From positions 1 through 41,269 of the forward strand of contig MNUO01000093.1 in assembly GCA_001871015.1 (NCBI GenBank): 41,269 bases of DNA, in the 5' to 3' direction. The notes beneath the pieces were generated by a model that searched no databases, was not told the origin of the DNA, and worked only from the letters and a program-made list of their open reading frames with translations. The position numbers were made by a program, and so were the translations under genes. Origin of the DNA: Candidatus Desantisbacteria bacterium CG1_02_38_46. GTDB lineage: Bacteria > Desantisbacteria > UBA1551 > UBA1559. This document shows positions 9,705 through 19,296 of the stretch, piece by piece (position 1 is the first letter of the stretch; each line of letters begins with the position of its first letter).

Positions 9705-10763
9705 TTAATACTTCCCGTATTTTTTAACTAATTCCATTACTCTCTGGTATTGCTGGAAACTCACATCCTTTGGAATGGAATGGTCAGAATGATAGATATA
9801 TCCTCCACCCTTTTTTGCAACTGCAAATTTACTTGCTATTTCATCTTCTATAATTGCAGGATTTTCGTTAGCCATCTTTCTGACATCTATCCCGCCCATA
9901 AATGCAAGTTTGTCGCCGTACTCCTTTTTTAATTCCCTGACGTCCATTCCTGCTTTGACTTCAAGTGGTTGAAGACAATCAAAGCCCGCTTCAATTAAAT
10001 GCGGAATCAAAACTTTCACATTACCGCAACTATGCAATATCACTGGCATACGCTGCTCATGGAAGTAATCGCATAACATTTTGTCAGAAGGAAATATCTC
10101 TTCTCTATAGCATTTTGGCGAAAAAAGAGAGGTATTGCGGTAACCCATATCGTCATACATAAATGCACCATCGAAATGAAATCCTTTTTTGAGTATCCTG
10201 TCACACATTTCAAGCACTAGCTTAGCATTTGTCATAAACATATCCCTTGCCCAATCGGGTTCGGTTGCCATCAGCACGAGCAATTCTTCACTTTTAATAT
10301 ATGATTGCATAAGGTCATATCCGATAGCGGCGTTATAAGTAATAAATCTGCCTTTACTCCTGTGATGTTCCATTCCATTTTTAAGACCTCCCCATTCCAG
10401 TCGGGTATCATCTGGTTGAAGCCTTTCTTTTATCCTTTCCCAATCATCTTTACCTTTAATCGGCCAGTCTATGATTTCAGGAGTAGTGGAATAGTCCTTG
10501 AAGTTCTTCCGCACACCGCCCTGCTGTGTCTTCTGAATAATAAAAGTTTCGTTTTCTTCAATTATGTCGGTCGGAAATCTGGGTGTACAGTCTGCTCCAA
10601 AACCGGCGAATTCATATCCAAAATAATCTTCTACGCCAACATCCGGCGGCAATCCTTCTTTCTTCCATCGCTCAATTGTCGCTGCCCACGGACCATCATG
10701 AACAGGAACCCTATCAGGCTCTTGATGTCTAAGCACTTTCAAAACTCTTTCTCTTGAAGTCAC
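9705..10763 (-). CDS. Uroporphyrinogen decarboxylase-family protein (HemE/MtaA-like)
   Basis: MTSRERVLKVLRHQEPDRVPVHDG...MPVILHSCGNVKVLIPHLIEAGFDCLQPLE...LAFMGGIDV. Confidence 0.88.
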   Translation of the reverse strand: MTSRERVLKVLRHQEPDRVPVHDGPWAATIERWKKEGLPPDVGVEDYFGYEFAGFGADCTPRFPTDIIEENETFIIQKTQQGGVRKNFKDYSTTPEIIDWPIKGKDDWERIKERLQPDDTRLEWGGLKNGMEHHRSKGRFITYNAAIGYDLMQSYIKSEELLVLMATEPDWARDMFMTNAKLVLEMCDRILKKGFHFDGAFMYDDMGYRNTSLFSPKCYREEIFPSDKMLCDYFHEQRMPVILHSCGNVKVLIPHLIEAGFDCLQPLEVKAGMDVRELKKEYGDKLAFMGGIDVRKMANENPAIIEDEIASKFAVAKKGGGYIYHSDHSIPKDVSFQQYQRVMELVKKYGKY

Positions 10764-10792
10764 TTTTCTTCCTTATTAGAGACCTCTCTCCA

Positions 10793-11266
10793 TCAATACC
10801 TTGGCGAGTCTTCGAAATGGTCTGCCCTACATTTCTTAAAAATATAACCAGACAAAACCAAGAATCCGACCATTGTTATCAATGGTATCCAGACAGGTGC
10901 AGTCCAAGGACATGGAATCAAAAAAAGGCAATCAATGGTGGACAAAGACGGAGGCCAGTTTATAAGAATTTTTAAAGTCACATAATAAAAAATATCCCAG
11001 ATAGCAAATACCCACAAAAATGTTGCAAGCCTTCGTATCCAATTTTTTTCCAGGAGCAATGCAATTGTCACAAGAATTACTATTGTGGCAACTTCTCTGG
11101 TTTGTTCAATAATGAGGAGACTGCGTGGAACCTGTTCCATTACAATCTTAGTAAGATCTATAGCAGAAAGCTGGAGAATCTTTCTTATGTAAACAACCAC
11201 CACTCCTTCCCACCATCCCATCGCAATGCCAAAAATCGTTAAAATAGATAGTTTCTTAAGATTCAT
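10793..11266 (-). CDS. Integral membrane protein of unknown function
   Basis: 157 aa, several hydrophobic segments (FGIAMGWWEGVVVVYIRK; LIPCPWTAPVWIPLITMVGFLVLSGYIF). Confidence 0.65.
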   Translation of the reverse strand: MNLKKLSILTIFGIAMGWWEGVVVVYIRKILQLSAIDLTKIVMEQVPRSLLIIEQTREVATIVILVTIALLLEKNWIRRLATFLWVFAIWDIFYYVTLKILINWPPSLSTIDCLFLIPCPWTAPVWIPLITMVGFLVLSGYIFKKCRADHFEDSPRY

Positions 11267-11326
11267 ATCTCCCCTTGTCCGATAGTTCCTAACTTAATAG
11301 AAAATGCACACAAATGCACATTTTTC

Positions 11327-11354
11327 TTGACTTTTGATAAAAATGTGATATACT
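11327..11354 (+). promoter_or_regulatory. Sigma70-type promoter for candidate sRNA
   Basis: TTGACT (11327-11332), 16-nt spacer, TATACT (11349-11354); direct repeat AAATGCACAC AAATGCACAT just upstream. Confidence 0.65.
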
Positions 11355-11360
11355 ATTATT

Positions 11361-11438
11361 AGACTCAGGGTATAGTGGGAGATGTTGGGTTAACCTGACT
11401 ATCGGTACTACCACTATCACACCTGAGTTTTTCTTTTT
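11361..11438 (+). ncRNA. Candidate small RNA antisense to the DUF3800 3' end, ending in a terminator-like hairpin plus U-tract
   Basis: ACTCAGG(11363-11369)..ATAGTGG(11372-11378)..CCACTAT(11411-11417)..CCTGAGT(11422-11428) followed by TTTTCTTTTT; promoter placed for a start near 11361. Confidence 0.5.
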
Positions 11439-12180
11439 CTGATGGTTTAAAATACCAAATGTTAAATTTGGGAAAATAGGTTTCTACATAGGTTTTTGAA
11501 TATCTATCCCAAGTAATAGGTAATAAATCTTTGGCACCTAATTTTTTTATGAGATATTCTCGAAGGGCTTTTTTATACTTATTTTTTGGAGGAACCAAAT
11601 TATTAGTTACACACCCTAATAGCAAATCGCAAATTTGCAGTACTTGATATTGGTCCAAGCATGAATCAACTTCTTCAATTCTGGTGAGAGTAGGAATTGG
11701 CTTACCCATTGAATAGTTTTGATTCGGTACACAGAAACATTCTTTCATTCTCTCTACAAAAAGGTCACCCCGGCATCTTGTCAAACGATCTGTTAATAAA
11801 ATTCCCATATATGTTTTTTCTGTATTATGAGCAAGCAAAAGTTCTGCAAATTTTTTATAAGCCCTTGCTTTCTTTATATTTTCTGACTCATAAGGAGCAC
11901 CGAAGTATGAAAGATTCATTTCTTTGATCACGATACATCTAAACCAACTTGTACTTTCAAAAAAGGCATCAATAGCTAATTTTGAAACTTTGAGGCTCTC
12001 TTCGTTCTTGCAATAGAAATACTTTATTTCGCGGAACCTTCCGTTTCTCAAGTAAAATTTATTTTCTTTTTTAATCTCACATATCTTTCTATGAAGGAAT
12101 CGCGGATGAGGATTGAACAAAGCTCCTAATAGTAAATAAGCATGTTGCTCATCATAAGATTCATCAAAATATATCAACAT
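11365..12180 (-). CDS. DUF3800-family protein
   Basis: MLIYFDESYDEQHAYLLLGALF...LLTDRLTRC...QYQVLQICDLLLGCVTNNL. The last ~20 residues (RCDSGSTDSQVNPTSPTIP) are encoded by a hairpin element. Confidence 0.72.
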   Translation of the reverse strand: MLIYFDESYDEQHAYLLLGALFNPHPRFLHRKICEIKKENKFYLRNGRFREIKYFYCKNEESLKVSKLAIDAFFESTSWFRCIVIKEMNLSYFGAPYESENIKKARAYKKFAELLLAHNTEKTYMGILLTDRLTRCRGDLFVERMKECFCVPNQNYSMGKPIPTLTRIEEVDSCLDQYQVLQICDLLLGCVTNNLVPPKNKYKKALREYLIKKLGAKDLLPITWDRYSKTYVETYFPKFNIWYFKPSEKEKLRCDSGSTDSQVNPTSPTIP

Positions 12181-12183
12181 TCT

Positions 12184-12483
12184 CTATTCGCCTTTCATTG
12201 CTCTCAGACGATAATATCTCCGGGTATAGTATGCCCAAGATTTTGTAACATCTAAATTTGTTCTTTCCTTTACAGTTTTCCTCAGTCTCAATAATCGTTT
12301 TGTTGTTTCTTTTGAAATTTTCAGGTCGCGAATAAAATGCTTATAATAATTATTTAGAAAAAACCCATTCTTTTCTGACATTTCCAAATACTCCCAAATT
12401 TTATTAGCCACATCCCAATATAACAAAATTCTTTCTTTATCCTGAGTTCTTTTGATTCTTTTTAAGGTTTTCCTGCAATACAT
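12184..12483 (-). CDS. Small basic protein of unknown function, upstream partner of the DUF3800 gene
   Basis: 99 aa, ends 3 nt before the DUF3800 start; RILLYWDVANKIWEYL...YYKHFIRDL weakly resembles DUF1016_N-type sequences. Confidence 0.5.
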   Translation of the reverse strand: MYCRKTLKRIKRTQDKERILLYWDVANKIWEYLEMSEKNGFFLNNYYKHFIRDLKISKETTKRLLRLRKTVKERTNLDVTKSWAYYTRRYYRLRAMKGE

Positions 12484-12551
12484 AATAGTATCACTATAAA
12501 TCTTTTCAAGATATCCAGTTTTTTGTGTTAAGTTTACATTAGTTTTCCTAT

Positions 12552-12622
12552 GGGGTCAGGTCTTGAATTGTGAGTTCATAAATTCATTTTTCTTGTTAAT
12601 TCACAATTCAAGACCTGACCCC
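12552..12622. repeat. REP-like inverted repeat, 22-bp perfect arms
   Basis: GGGGTCAGGTCTTGAATTGTGA ... TCACAATTCAAGACCTGACCCC, 27-nt loop; ends 5 nt from the tyrS stop. Confidence 0.9.
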
Positions 12623-12626
12623 TACT

Positions 12627-13835
12627 TTACTCTCCTTTTATCTTCAGAAATCTGCGTTTTCCAACTTTAAGAACATGCTCGCTGTCCATCAGAATATCAA
12701 AATCAGGACTTGTTATGGTTTTTCCATCCAGTTCAACAGCTCCCTGTGAAATAAGTCTATTAGCTTCTGTTTTGTTCTTAGCTAACCCCTCATTCACAAG
12801 CACATCAATAATCCATACTTTTTCTTTTTCATATTTCCGCGAAGGGATTTCTGATGGCAATTCTCTTTTTTTAAATATTTTATCGAATTCATTTCCTGCT
12901 TTGGCTGCCTCACTTATACCATGGTATCTTTTAACTATCTCATTAGCAAGAAATGCCTTTGCATCTTTCGGATTCATCTTCTCGTCCCGAACATCTTTTT
13001 TCATATTATTGATTTTTTCATCTGATATGGAAGTTAATAATTCCATATACGGAAATATCAACTCGTCCGGAATAGACATCGTTTTGCCATATATTTCCAA
13101 AGGTAATTCGGTTATACCGATATAATTACCATAACTCTTGCTCATTTTTCTTATACCATCTGTTCCTACAAGGAGCGGCAAAGTAAGAATAATCTGTTCC
13201 TTTTTTCCGTAATCCCTTTGTAAATCCCGCCCCACAAGCAAATTGAAAGTCTGGTCAGTTCCACCTATCTCAATATCATTCCCAAGCATAACAGAATCAT
13301 AACCCTGTAATAAGGGATATATAAATTCAAGGAGGCTTATCTCCTGTTTCTTCTTAAATCTTTCTTTAAACTCTGCTCGCTCAAGAACCCTGGCAACAGT
13401 ATAGTATGATGCCATTTTCAAAGTATCTTTAAGGCTCATCTTTCCAAACCACTCACTGTTAAAATGGAGCTCTGTCCTTTTTTTGTCAAGAATTTTAAAT
13501 ATCTGCTCCTGGTATGTTGAGGCATTTTTTCTGATTGATTCCTCTGAAAGGGGTTTTCTTACCTCATTTCTGCCTGAGGGGTCGCCAATCATTGCAGTGA
13601 AATCCCCTATTATAAACTGAACAATATGCCCAAGGTCCTGAAATTCTCGTAACTTGCTCAGTGTAATTGTATGTCCTAAATGAATGTCTGGTGCAGTAGG
13701 GTCTGCTCCATACTTGATTTTTAATGGTCTTGCCTGCTGTCTTGCCTCCTGTAATCTCTTTCGTAATTCTTCCAGGCCAGGTAAAATATCAACAACGTTT
13801 CTTTTAATTATCCTCAACTCTTCTTCTATGTCCAT
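12627..13835 (-). CDS. tyrS: Tyrosyl-tRNA synthetase
   Basis: KIKYGADPTAPDIHLGHTITLSKLREFQDLGH, GTDGIRKMSKSYGNYIGI, C-terminal S4 domain. ATG 13835 preferred over 13904 (GAGG upstream). Confidence 0.95.
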   Translation of the reverse strand: MDIEEELRIIKRNVVDILPGLEELRKRLQEARQQARPLKIKYGADPTAPDIHLGHTITLSKLREFQDLGHIVQFIIGDFTAMIGDPSGRNEVRKPLSEESIRKNASTYQEQIFKILDKKRTELHFNSEWFGKMSLKDTLKMASYYTVARVLERAEFKERFKKKQEISLLEFIYPLLQGYDSVMLGNDIEIGGTDQTFNLLVGRDLQRDYGKKEQIILTLPLLVGTDGIRKMSKSYGNYIGITELPLEIYGKTMSIPDELIFPYMELLTSISDEKINNMKKDVRDEKMNPKDAKAFLANEIVKRYHGISEAAKAGNEFDKIFKKRELPSEIPSRKYEKEKVWIIDVLVNEGLAKNKTEANRLISQGAVELDGKTITSPDFDILMDSEHVLKVGKRRFLKIKGE

Positions 13836-13852
13836 CTTTTCCTCTGGGAAAT

Positions 13853-13880
13853 TTGACTTTTTACCAATAAAGGATATAAT
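13853..13880 (+). promoter_or_regulatory. Sigma70-type promoter of the PBP gene
   Basis: TTGACT (13853-13858), 16-nt spacer, TATAAT (13875-13880); ATG at 13889. Confidence 0.75.
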
Positions 13881-13888
13881 ATGTAGAT

Positions 13889-15748
13889 ATGAAAAAAGGC
13901 ACAAAAATATTCTTGATAATTGTGTTCACAATCCTGGGCGTATTGATTGCACTTCTTGGAATTTCCTTGTTTGGACTCCCTCCACTCAATGTCCTGGAAA
14001 ATTATGAACCCAGTCTCTCCAGTAAAGTTTATTCAGCAGACAATACTCTCTTTGCTGAGTTTGGACCTGAACGAAGAACTCTGGTGTCTATTCAGAATAT
14101 ACCCCAGCACCTGAAAGATGCAGTAATAGCCATTGAGGACGAAAGATTCTTTCAGCACCGTGGGTTAGATTTTCGTGGAATCACCAGGGCAATCTTGAAA
14201 AATCTTCTTAATGTAGGATTTAAAGAAGGTGCAAGTACCATTACTCAGCAACTGGCACGCTCTCTATTCCTTACTCGCGAAAAAACATTAATAAGGAAAA
14301 TGAGGGAAGCACTCCTTTCACTGGAAATTGAAAGAAGATATACAAAAGAACAAATCTTAGAAATGTACCTGAACCAGGTATATTGGGGGGCTGGCACATA
14401 CGGTATAGCTTCTGCATCCTATTCATATTTTAGAAAACAACCCAGAGATTTAAATCTTGCTGAAAGCGCTCTTTTAGCGGGTTTGTTGCAAGCACCAGAA
14501 GCCTATTCTCCTTATCGCCAGTTAGATAAAGCACTGACAAGGCAAAAAATTGTATTGAGAAAAATAAGAGAATGTGGCTTTATAACTGCTAAAGAAGAAA
14601 AAACTGCTAGCTCTGCCTCCCTTTATTTTCACAGTCCAAAGAACAAAGATGTTAAAGCTGCTTATTTTATCGAGTTCTTGCGCATCCAACTTGAAGAAAA
14701 ATATGGAAGCAATGCCCTTTATAAAGGTGGAATGGAAATTTACACTACCCTTGATTTAAACATGCAAAGGGCAGCTGAAGAAGTATTTTTAGAGAACATT
14801 GGTCGCCTGCGTAAAGAACTTAAAAAGAACGATTTAAACGGTGCTCTCATAGCTCTGGACCCCAGGACTGGTGAAATAAAAGCATTAATAGGAGGATATA
14901 ATTTCCAGGAAAGTCAGTTCAACCGTGTAACCCAGTCCAGTCGGCAGCCAGGTTCTGCGTTCAAACCCTTTGTTTATCTTGCAGCTATGGACAGAGGATT
15001 TAAACCAGATGATACAATTATAGACACAGAAGTCATCTATTATACAAAAACAACTGGCAAGTGGGCACCCCGCAACTATGACGGAAAGTTTCGCGGAGAA
15101 GTAAGCCTGAGGGATGCCCTGGCAAATTCAATAAATGTAGCGACTATAAGACTCCTTGAAGAAATAGGTCCGGAAAATGTCATTCCGTATGCCAGAGCTG
15201 CAGGAATCAATAGCTTCCTTGGTGCTGATCTATCCTTAGCACTTGGTACTTATGTAGTTACTCCCATAGAATTAACACGGGCTTTTGCAACCATTGCAAA
15301 CAATGGAATAAAAACAGAACCTTTTGCAATTAGAATGATTAAAGACCATGATGGCAGAATATTAGAAGAAACCTCACCCAAACAGGAAAGAACGTTAAAC
15401 CCACAATCCTGTCAATTGGTCACTGAACTAATGAAGGGAGTTATAGAATATGGCACTGGAAGGTGGGCAAGAGAATATGGATTTACATATCCAGCTAGTG
15501 GAAAAACAGGGACCACTGACGATTACACAGATGCATGGTTTGTTGGATTTATGCCAGAACTTGTTGCAACAGTTTATGTGGGATGCGACGAGAGAAAAAG
15601 TCTGGGTCAAAGAATGAGTGGAAGCGCTGTTGCACTCCCTATCTGGGCAACCTTTATGAAAAAGGCTTATCCTTTTGCTATGTCAAACAAGTCTCCATTT
15701 CCTGCTGATACTATCACACCAGAGACTGAATCAGGGCTAAAGCCCTGA
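13889..15748 (+). CDS. Class A penicillin-binding protein (PBP1A type)
   Basis: TM segment then transglycosylase (IEDERFFQHRGLDFRGI, GASTITQQLARSLFLT) and transpeptidase (QPGSAFKPFVYLAA, KTGTTDDYTDAWFVGF) motifs. Confidence 0.95.
   Translation: MKKGTKIFLIIVFTILGVLIALLGISLFGLPPLNVLENYEPSLSSKVYSADNTLFAEFGPERRTLVSIQNIPQHLKDAVIAIEDERFFQHRGLDFRGITRAILKNLLNVGFKEGASTITQQLARSLFLTREKTLIRKMREALLSLEIERRYTKEQILEMYLNQVYWGAGTYGIASASYSYFRKQPRDLNLAESALLAGLLQAPEAYSPYRQLDKALTRQKIVLRKIRECGFITAKEEKTASSASLYFHSPKNKDVKAAYFIEFLRIQLEEKYGSNALYKGGMEIYTTLDLNMQRAAEEVFLENIGRLRKELKKNDLNGALIALDPRTGEIKALIGGYNFQESQFNRVTQSSRQPGSAFKPFVYLAAMDRGFKPDDTIIDTEVIYYTKTTGKWAPRNYDGKFRGEVSLRDALANSINVATIRLLEEIGPENVIPYARAAGINSFLGADLSLALGTYVVTPIELTRAFATIANNGIKTEPFAIRMIKDHDGRILEETSPKQERTLNPQSCQLVTELMKGVIEYGTGRWAREYGFTYPASGKTGTTDDYTDAWFVGFMPELVATVYVGCDERKSLGQRMSGSAVALPIWATFMKKAYPFAMSNKSPFPADTITPETESGLKP
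15731..15748. repeat. Palindrome TCAGGGCT-AA-AGCCCTGA followed by GTTAC
   Basis: Contains the PBP stop codon TGA (15746-15748). Confidence 0.85.
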
Positions 15749-15760
15749 GTTACATAGTTG

Positions 15761-16804
15761 TTATTTCATCATTCTGACAAGTTTTTTTGTAGCCTGCCTG
15801 ATATTTTCCGCACGCATTATTGCAGAAATAACCGCGACTCCTCTTGCGCCAGCCCCCATAACCAATCTCAGATTCTCCTTGTTTATTCCCCCTATGACAA
15901 AGAACGGAATTTTAATTTTATCTTTCACCCTTCTGATAAAATCCACTCCTGCAGGTTTTAAATCCTGTTTGAGAGCTGAGCGAAAAATGGGACCGATAGA
16001 TATATAATCTGCCCCACCTTGCTGTGCTTTGATTGCCTGATAAAGATTGTGCGTAGAGACCCCTATAATTTTTTCACTTCCAAGAATTAAGCGAGCTAAA
16101 TTAGCAGGAATATCACTCTGCCCTAAATGTACTCCATCAGCATTCAATGCTAAGCATAAATCCACACGGTCATTAATGATAAATAGCACTTTGCGATTCC
16201 TGGTCAAACCCCTGATTTTAAGGCCAATTTTTAGGATATCTCTATCAGAAAGCCTTTTCTCGCGCAATTGCAATATTTTTACTCCACCTGCAATTAAATC
16301 CTTTGCTATTTGAAAATGAGTTTTGTCTTGTCGCACAGACTGGTCAAGGATAACATAGAGACCAGTTAATCGGTGATTAGAAATTTTTAGATTAATCAAT
16401 ATATCTTTTTCCATAGAGTAAACTTGAAACCGCAAACCCTTAAAAACCTCGCCCACATTTTTACTAAACAACTTCGTAAATTCTTCAAGAACGCGCAAAG
16501 ACTCTTCAGTGCGCTTGAAATTAACTTTCAAAATTTCCCTTAAATCTGAGCGGCGAAACTCATCTTTAACATAGGCAGATACACCCACATCTCCCCTCGA
16601 ATCCCTTGCCACAAGCAATCTCTGCCCATCGATGAATAAATTTTCAATTTCCTCTTTTATTTGATGACGAATTGCTTTCAAATAACCTGTGAGACGTTTA
16701 TCCTGCAGGATAAAGCGCACTATTTCTTCAATTATCCTCAATCCTTCCAGGGCACGGTTTAAATTGGCATCAATTATTCTTAAAACTCCGTTACTTCTTT
16801 TCAT
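15761..16804 (-). CDS. thiE: Thiamine-phosphate synthase with N-terminal extension
   Basis: C-terminal ThiE (LTGLYVILDQS, GVKILQLREK, FIINDRVDLCLALNADGVHLGQSDIP, IGPIFRSALK); N-terminal RIIDANLNRALEGLRIIEEIVRF as in cyanobacterial-type TMP synthases. Met10 start at 16804 preferred. Confidence 0.9.
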   Translation of the reverse strand: MKRSNGVLRIIDANLNRALEGLRIIEEIVRFILQDKRLTGYLKAIRHQIKEEIENLFIDGQRLLVARDSRGDVGVSAYVKDEFRRSDLREILKVNFKRTEESLRVLEEFTKLFSKNVGEVFKGLRFQVYSMEKDILINLKISNHRLTGLYVILDQSVRQDKTHFQIAKDLIAGGVKILQLREKRLSDRDILKIGLKIRGLTRNRKVLFIINDRVDLCLALNADGVHLGQSDIPANLARLILGSEKIIGVSTHNLYQAIKAQQGGADYISIGPIFRSALKQDLKPAGVDFIRRVKDKIKIPFFVIGGINKENLRLVMGAGARGVAVISAIMRAENIRQATKKLVRMMK

Positions 16805-16958
16805 CAAAGTATCTTCCGATAAAATATCCAATTAAAACGCAGATTAACAAAAAGAAAATTTTGGGAATTATAATTAATATTCCGATTATAAATCCTATAA
16901 CTGTCCCAATCACCCTTCCATTTTTTCCTTTTAGAATTGAACTTATCTCATTTCCCAT
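16791..16958 (-). CDS. Small membrane protein, DUF2273-like
   Basis: Manual translation, below ORF-track cutoff: MGNEISSILKGKNGRVIGTVIGFIIGILIIIPKIFFLLICVLIGYFIGRYFDEKK*. Hydrophobic, next to amaP and asp23. Confidence 0.75.
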   Translation of the reverse strand: MGNEISSILKGKNGRVIGTVIGFIIGILIIIPKIFFLLICVLIGYFIGRYFDEKK

Positions 16959-16974
16959 TTTCTTCCTCCCTATA

Positions 16975-17040
16975 TCAAACCTTTCTCTCTCCCACTTTGT
17001 GGGTACCCGATTGGCGGATCTTCGAGAAGGTTTGAGTTAC
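16975..17040. repeat. Inverted repeat TCAAACCTTTCTC...GAGAAGGTTTGA with inner CCCACTTTGTGGG, followed by GTTAC
   Basis: Arms 16975-16987 and 17024-17035 (1-nt bulge); amaP stop codon lies in the GTTAC tail (17037-17039). Confidence 0.75.
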
Positions 17041-17597
17041 ACATTTCCAGTGTTTGCCTCGCGGGGTATAATTTTTTCAACAAACACTTTGACCTCCTGC
17101 ACCTCCTGAATCCCAAGAACATCCTGGACGTACCTTTTCACTATTGTCTGCACCCTATCACTTGCTTCCGGAATATTGCTATCAGAGAAAAGGATTATTT
17201 TATTGTAAATTTCCAATCCTTTCTTTCCAACCACTACACGTGGTTTTATCTCTTTTACCTCGTCAATCTGATCACCAAGCCTCCTCACAAATTCACTAAT
17301 TGCTGCAAGCGAAACCTTGACTTCTCCAAGAGGATTGCCAAACGCTATTTCCCTCTTGATAATTTTTTCCTTAAGCGATGCATAAAATATAGCTGCACTT
17401 ATGAGAAGTGAAAGAAGTGCAAGTATACCTCCAATTAATCCTGCATTTAACTGAGCGATATTTTCCATCCACAGGCTCAGAACCTTCTGAGATTCCTTAA
17501 GGTTCAAGATATTCACTGAGATAAGAAACGTGTAAACCGCAAACAGAAAAAAAATAACTGCCCCCAATATCAAGAAAAACTTTACTAACCCTTTCAT
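17037..17597 (-). CDS. amaP: Alkaline shock response membrane anchor protein AmaP-like
   Basis: Two TM segments plus REIAFGNPLGEVKVSLAAISEFVRRLG...; adjacent to Asp23. Confidence 0.82.
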   Translation of the reverse strand: MKGLVKFFLILGAVIFFLFAVYTFLISVNILNLKESQKVLSLWMENIAQLNAGLIGGILALLSLLISAAIFYASLKEKIIKREIAFGNPLGEVKVSLAAISEFVRRLGDQIDEVKEIKPRVVVGKKGLEIYNKIILFSDSNIPEASDRVQTIVKRYVQDVLGIQEVQEVKVFVEKIIPREANTGNV

Positions 17598-17932
17598 TTA
17601 ACCTCCTCAACTCGGACATCTACCCTGGCAACTTCCAATCCTGTTAGCTCCTCAATATCTTTTCTGATTTTTTCCTGTACTTCCTGGGCCATGCTTGAAA
17701 CTTCTTTCCCATATTCAATTATTATTGGAATGGACACAATGACTTCGCCATTGGTAAGAATCTCAGATTTTACGCTCTGAAATGAATCGATTCCAAAAAT
17801 GTGTCCCATCCTGTTTAAAAAACCCCCACCTATTCCCTGTACACCTTTTATTTCCCTTGCCGAGCGAGAGGCTATCCCGGCAATGACTTGTCTGGAAATT
17901 TTCACCACTCCTAACTCATTTCTCTCCAGCAT
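17594..17932 (-). CDS. Asp23/Gls24 family envelope stress response protein
   Basis: MLERNELGVVKISRQVIAGIASRSAREIKGVQGIGG...EVQEKIRKDIEELTGLEVARVDVRVEEV. Confidence 0.9.
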   Translation of the reverse strand: MLERNELGVVKISRQVIAGIASRSAREIKGVQGIGGGFLNRMGHIFGIDSFQSVKSEILTNGEVIVSIPIIIEYGKEVSSMAQEVQEKIRKDIEELTGLEVARVDVRVEEVK

Positions 17933-17946
17933 ATTTCCCCCTATTT

Positions 17947-19296
17947 TTATGTTTCTCCTAAAATCCGCCTCTGAATGAAATTAGTATATATTTCGCCACG
18001 CCTGAAAAATGCATTATCTAATATCTTCCGATGAAATAAAATTGTAGTAGGAACTCCTTCAATGATAAATTCGTCAAGTGCGCGCTGCATCCGACTCAAC
18101 GCCTCCTCGCGTTCCTGCCCCCATGCAATCAGTTTTGCCAGCAGTGAATCATAATAGGGGGGAACAGTATAATTATCGTAGAGATGAGTATCAACTCTTA
18201 TTCCTGGTCCACCAGGCATATGAAATGCAGTAATTTTGCCAGGGGTAGGCGTGAAATTTTTCTGTGGATCCTCTGCATTAATTCTGCATTCAATAGCATG
18301 TCCGTTTATACTAACTTCATCCTGAGCTATTTTTAGTTTTTCTCCACTGGCTATTTTTATTTGTTCCTTGACTAAATCTATTCCCGTAACTAATTCAGTT
18401 ACAGGATGCTCAACCTGAATTCTTGCATTCATCTCCATAAAATAAAATTTTTTTTCACGATCAAGCAAGAATTCTACAGTACCCGCACCCACATATCCCA
18501 CTGCCTTAGCAATCCTTATGGCAAACCTTCCCATTATTTTGCGTAATTTTGTATCAACAACCATTGAGGGTGATTCCTCAATCAGTTTTTGATGTCTGCG
18601 CTGGATTGAACAATCTCTCTCTCCTAAATAGATTATATTTCCCTGACTATCTGCAAGAATTTGAAACTCAATATGTCGTGGTTCCTGAATATATTTTTCC
18701 AGGTAAAGAGCACCATTGCCAAAAGCAGATTCCGCTTCTGCATAAGCAACAGGAAAATTCCTCTTCAATTCCTCCTCGTTTTGAACAACCCTCATGCCTT
18801 TGCCACCACCCCCCAGCGAAGCCTTAATTATCATGGGATAGCCTATTGAACGAATAAATTTTAATGCCTCGGCTTCATTTTTTACAGAATCATTGGAACC
18901 AGGAATTACAGGTATTCCCTCTTTCATCATAATACGGCGTGTCTGTGACTTGTTGCCAACCATATTTAAAGTTTGAGAGGAAGGCCCGATAAACTTCAAC
19001 CCGCAGGATTCGCACACTTCTGCAAAATGAGGGTCTTCAGCCAAAAAACCATAACCAGGGTGAATTGCCTCTGCTCCAGTCACCTCGGCAGCTGTAATTA
19101 TGCTGGGTATATTAAGATAACTTGCCCTGGGAGCAGATGAACCAACACAAATGCTTTCATCAGCAAATCTTACATGAAGACATTCTTCATCTGCATTGGA
19201 ATGAATGGCCACAGTAGCAATGCCCATTTCTTTACATGCACGGATTATTCTAAGCGCAATTTCTCCACGATTCGCAATAAGTATTTTCTTAAACAT
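17947..19296 (-). CDS. accC: Acetyl-CoA carboxylase biotin carboxylase subunit
   Basis: [26 protein letters not shown]...[10 protein letters not shown]...[18 protein letters not shown]. Start at Met21 of the ORF. Confidence 0.96.
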   Translation of the reverse strand: MFKKILIANRGEIALRIIRACKEMGIATVAIHSNADEECLHVRFADESICVGSSAPRASYLNIPSIITAAEVTGAEAIHPGYGFLAEDPHFAEVCESCGLKFIGPSSQTLNMVGNKSQTRRIMMKEGIPVIPGSNDSVKNEAEALKFIRSIGYPMIIKASLGGGGKGMRVVQNEEELKRNFPVAYAEAESAFGNGALYLEKYIQEPRHIEFQILADSQGNIIYLGERDCSIQRRHQKLIEESPSMVVDTKLRKIMGRFAIRIAKAVGYVGAGTVEFLLDREKKFYFMEMNARIQVEHPVTELVTGIDLVKEQIKIASGEKLKIAQDEVSINGHAIECRINAEDPQKNFTPTPGKITAFHMPGGPGIRVDTHLYDNYTVPPYYDSLLAKLIAWGQEREEALSRMQRALDEFIIEGVPTTILFHRKILDNAFFRRGEIYTNFIQRRILGET

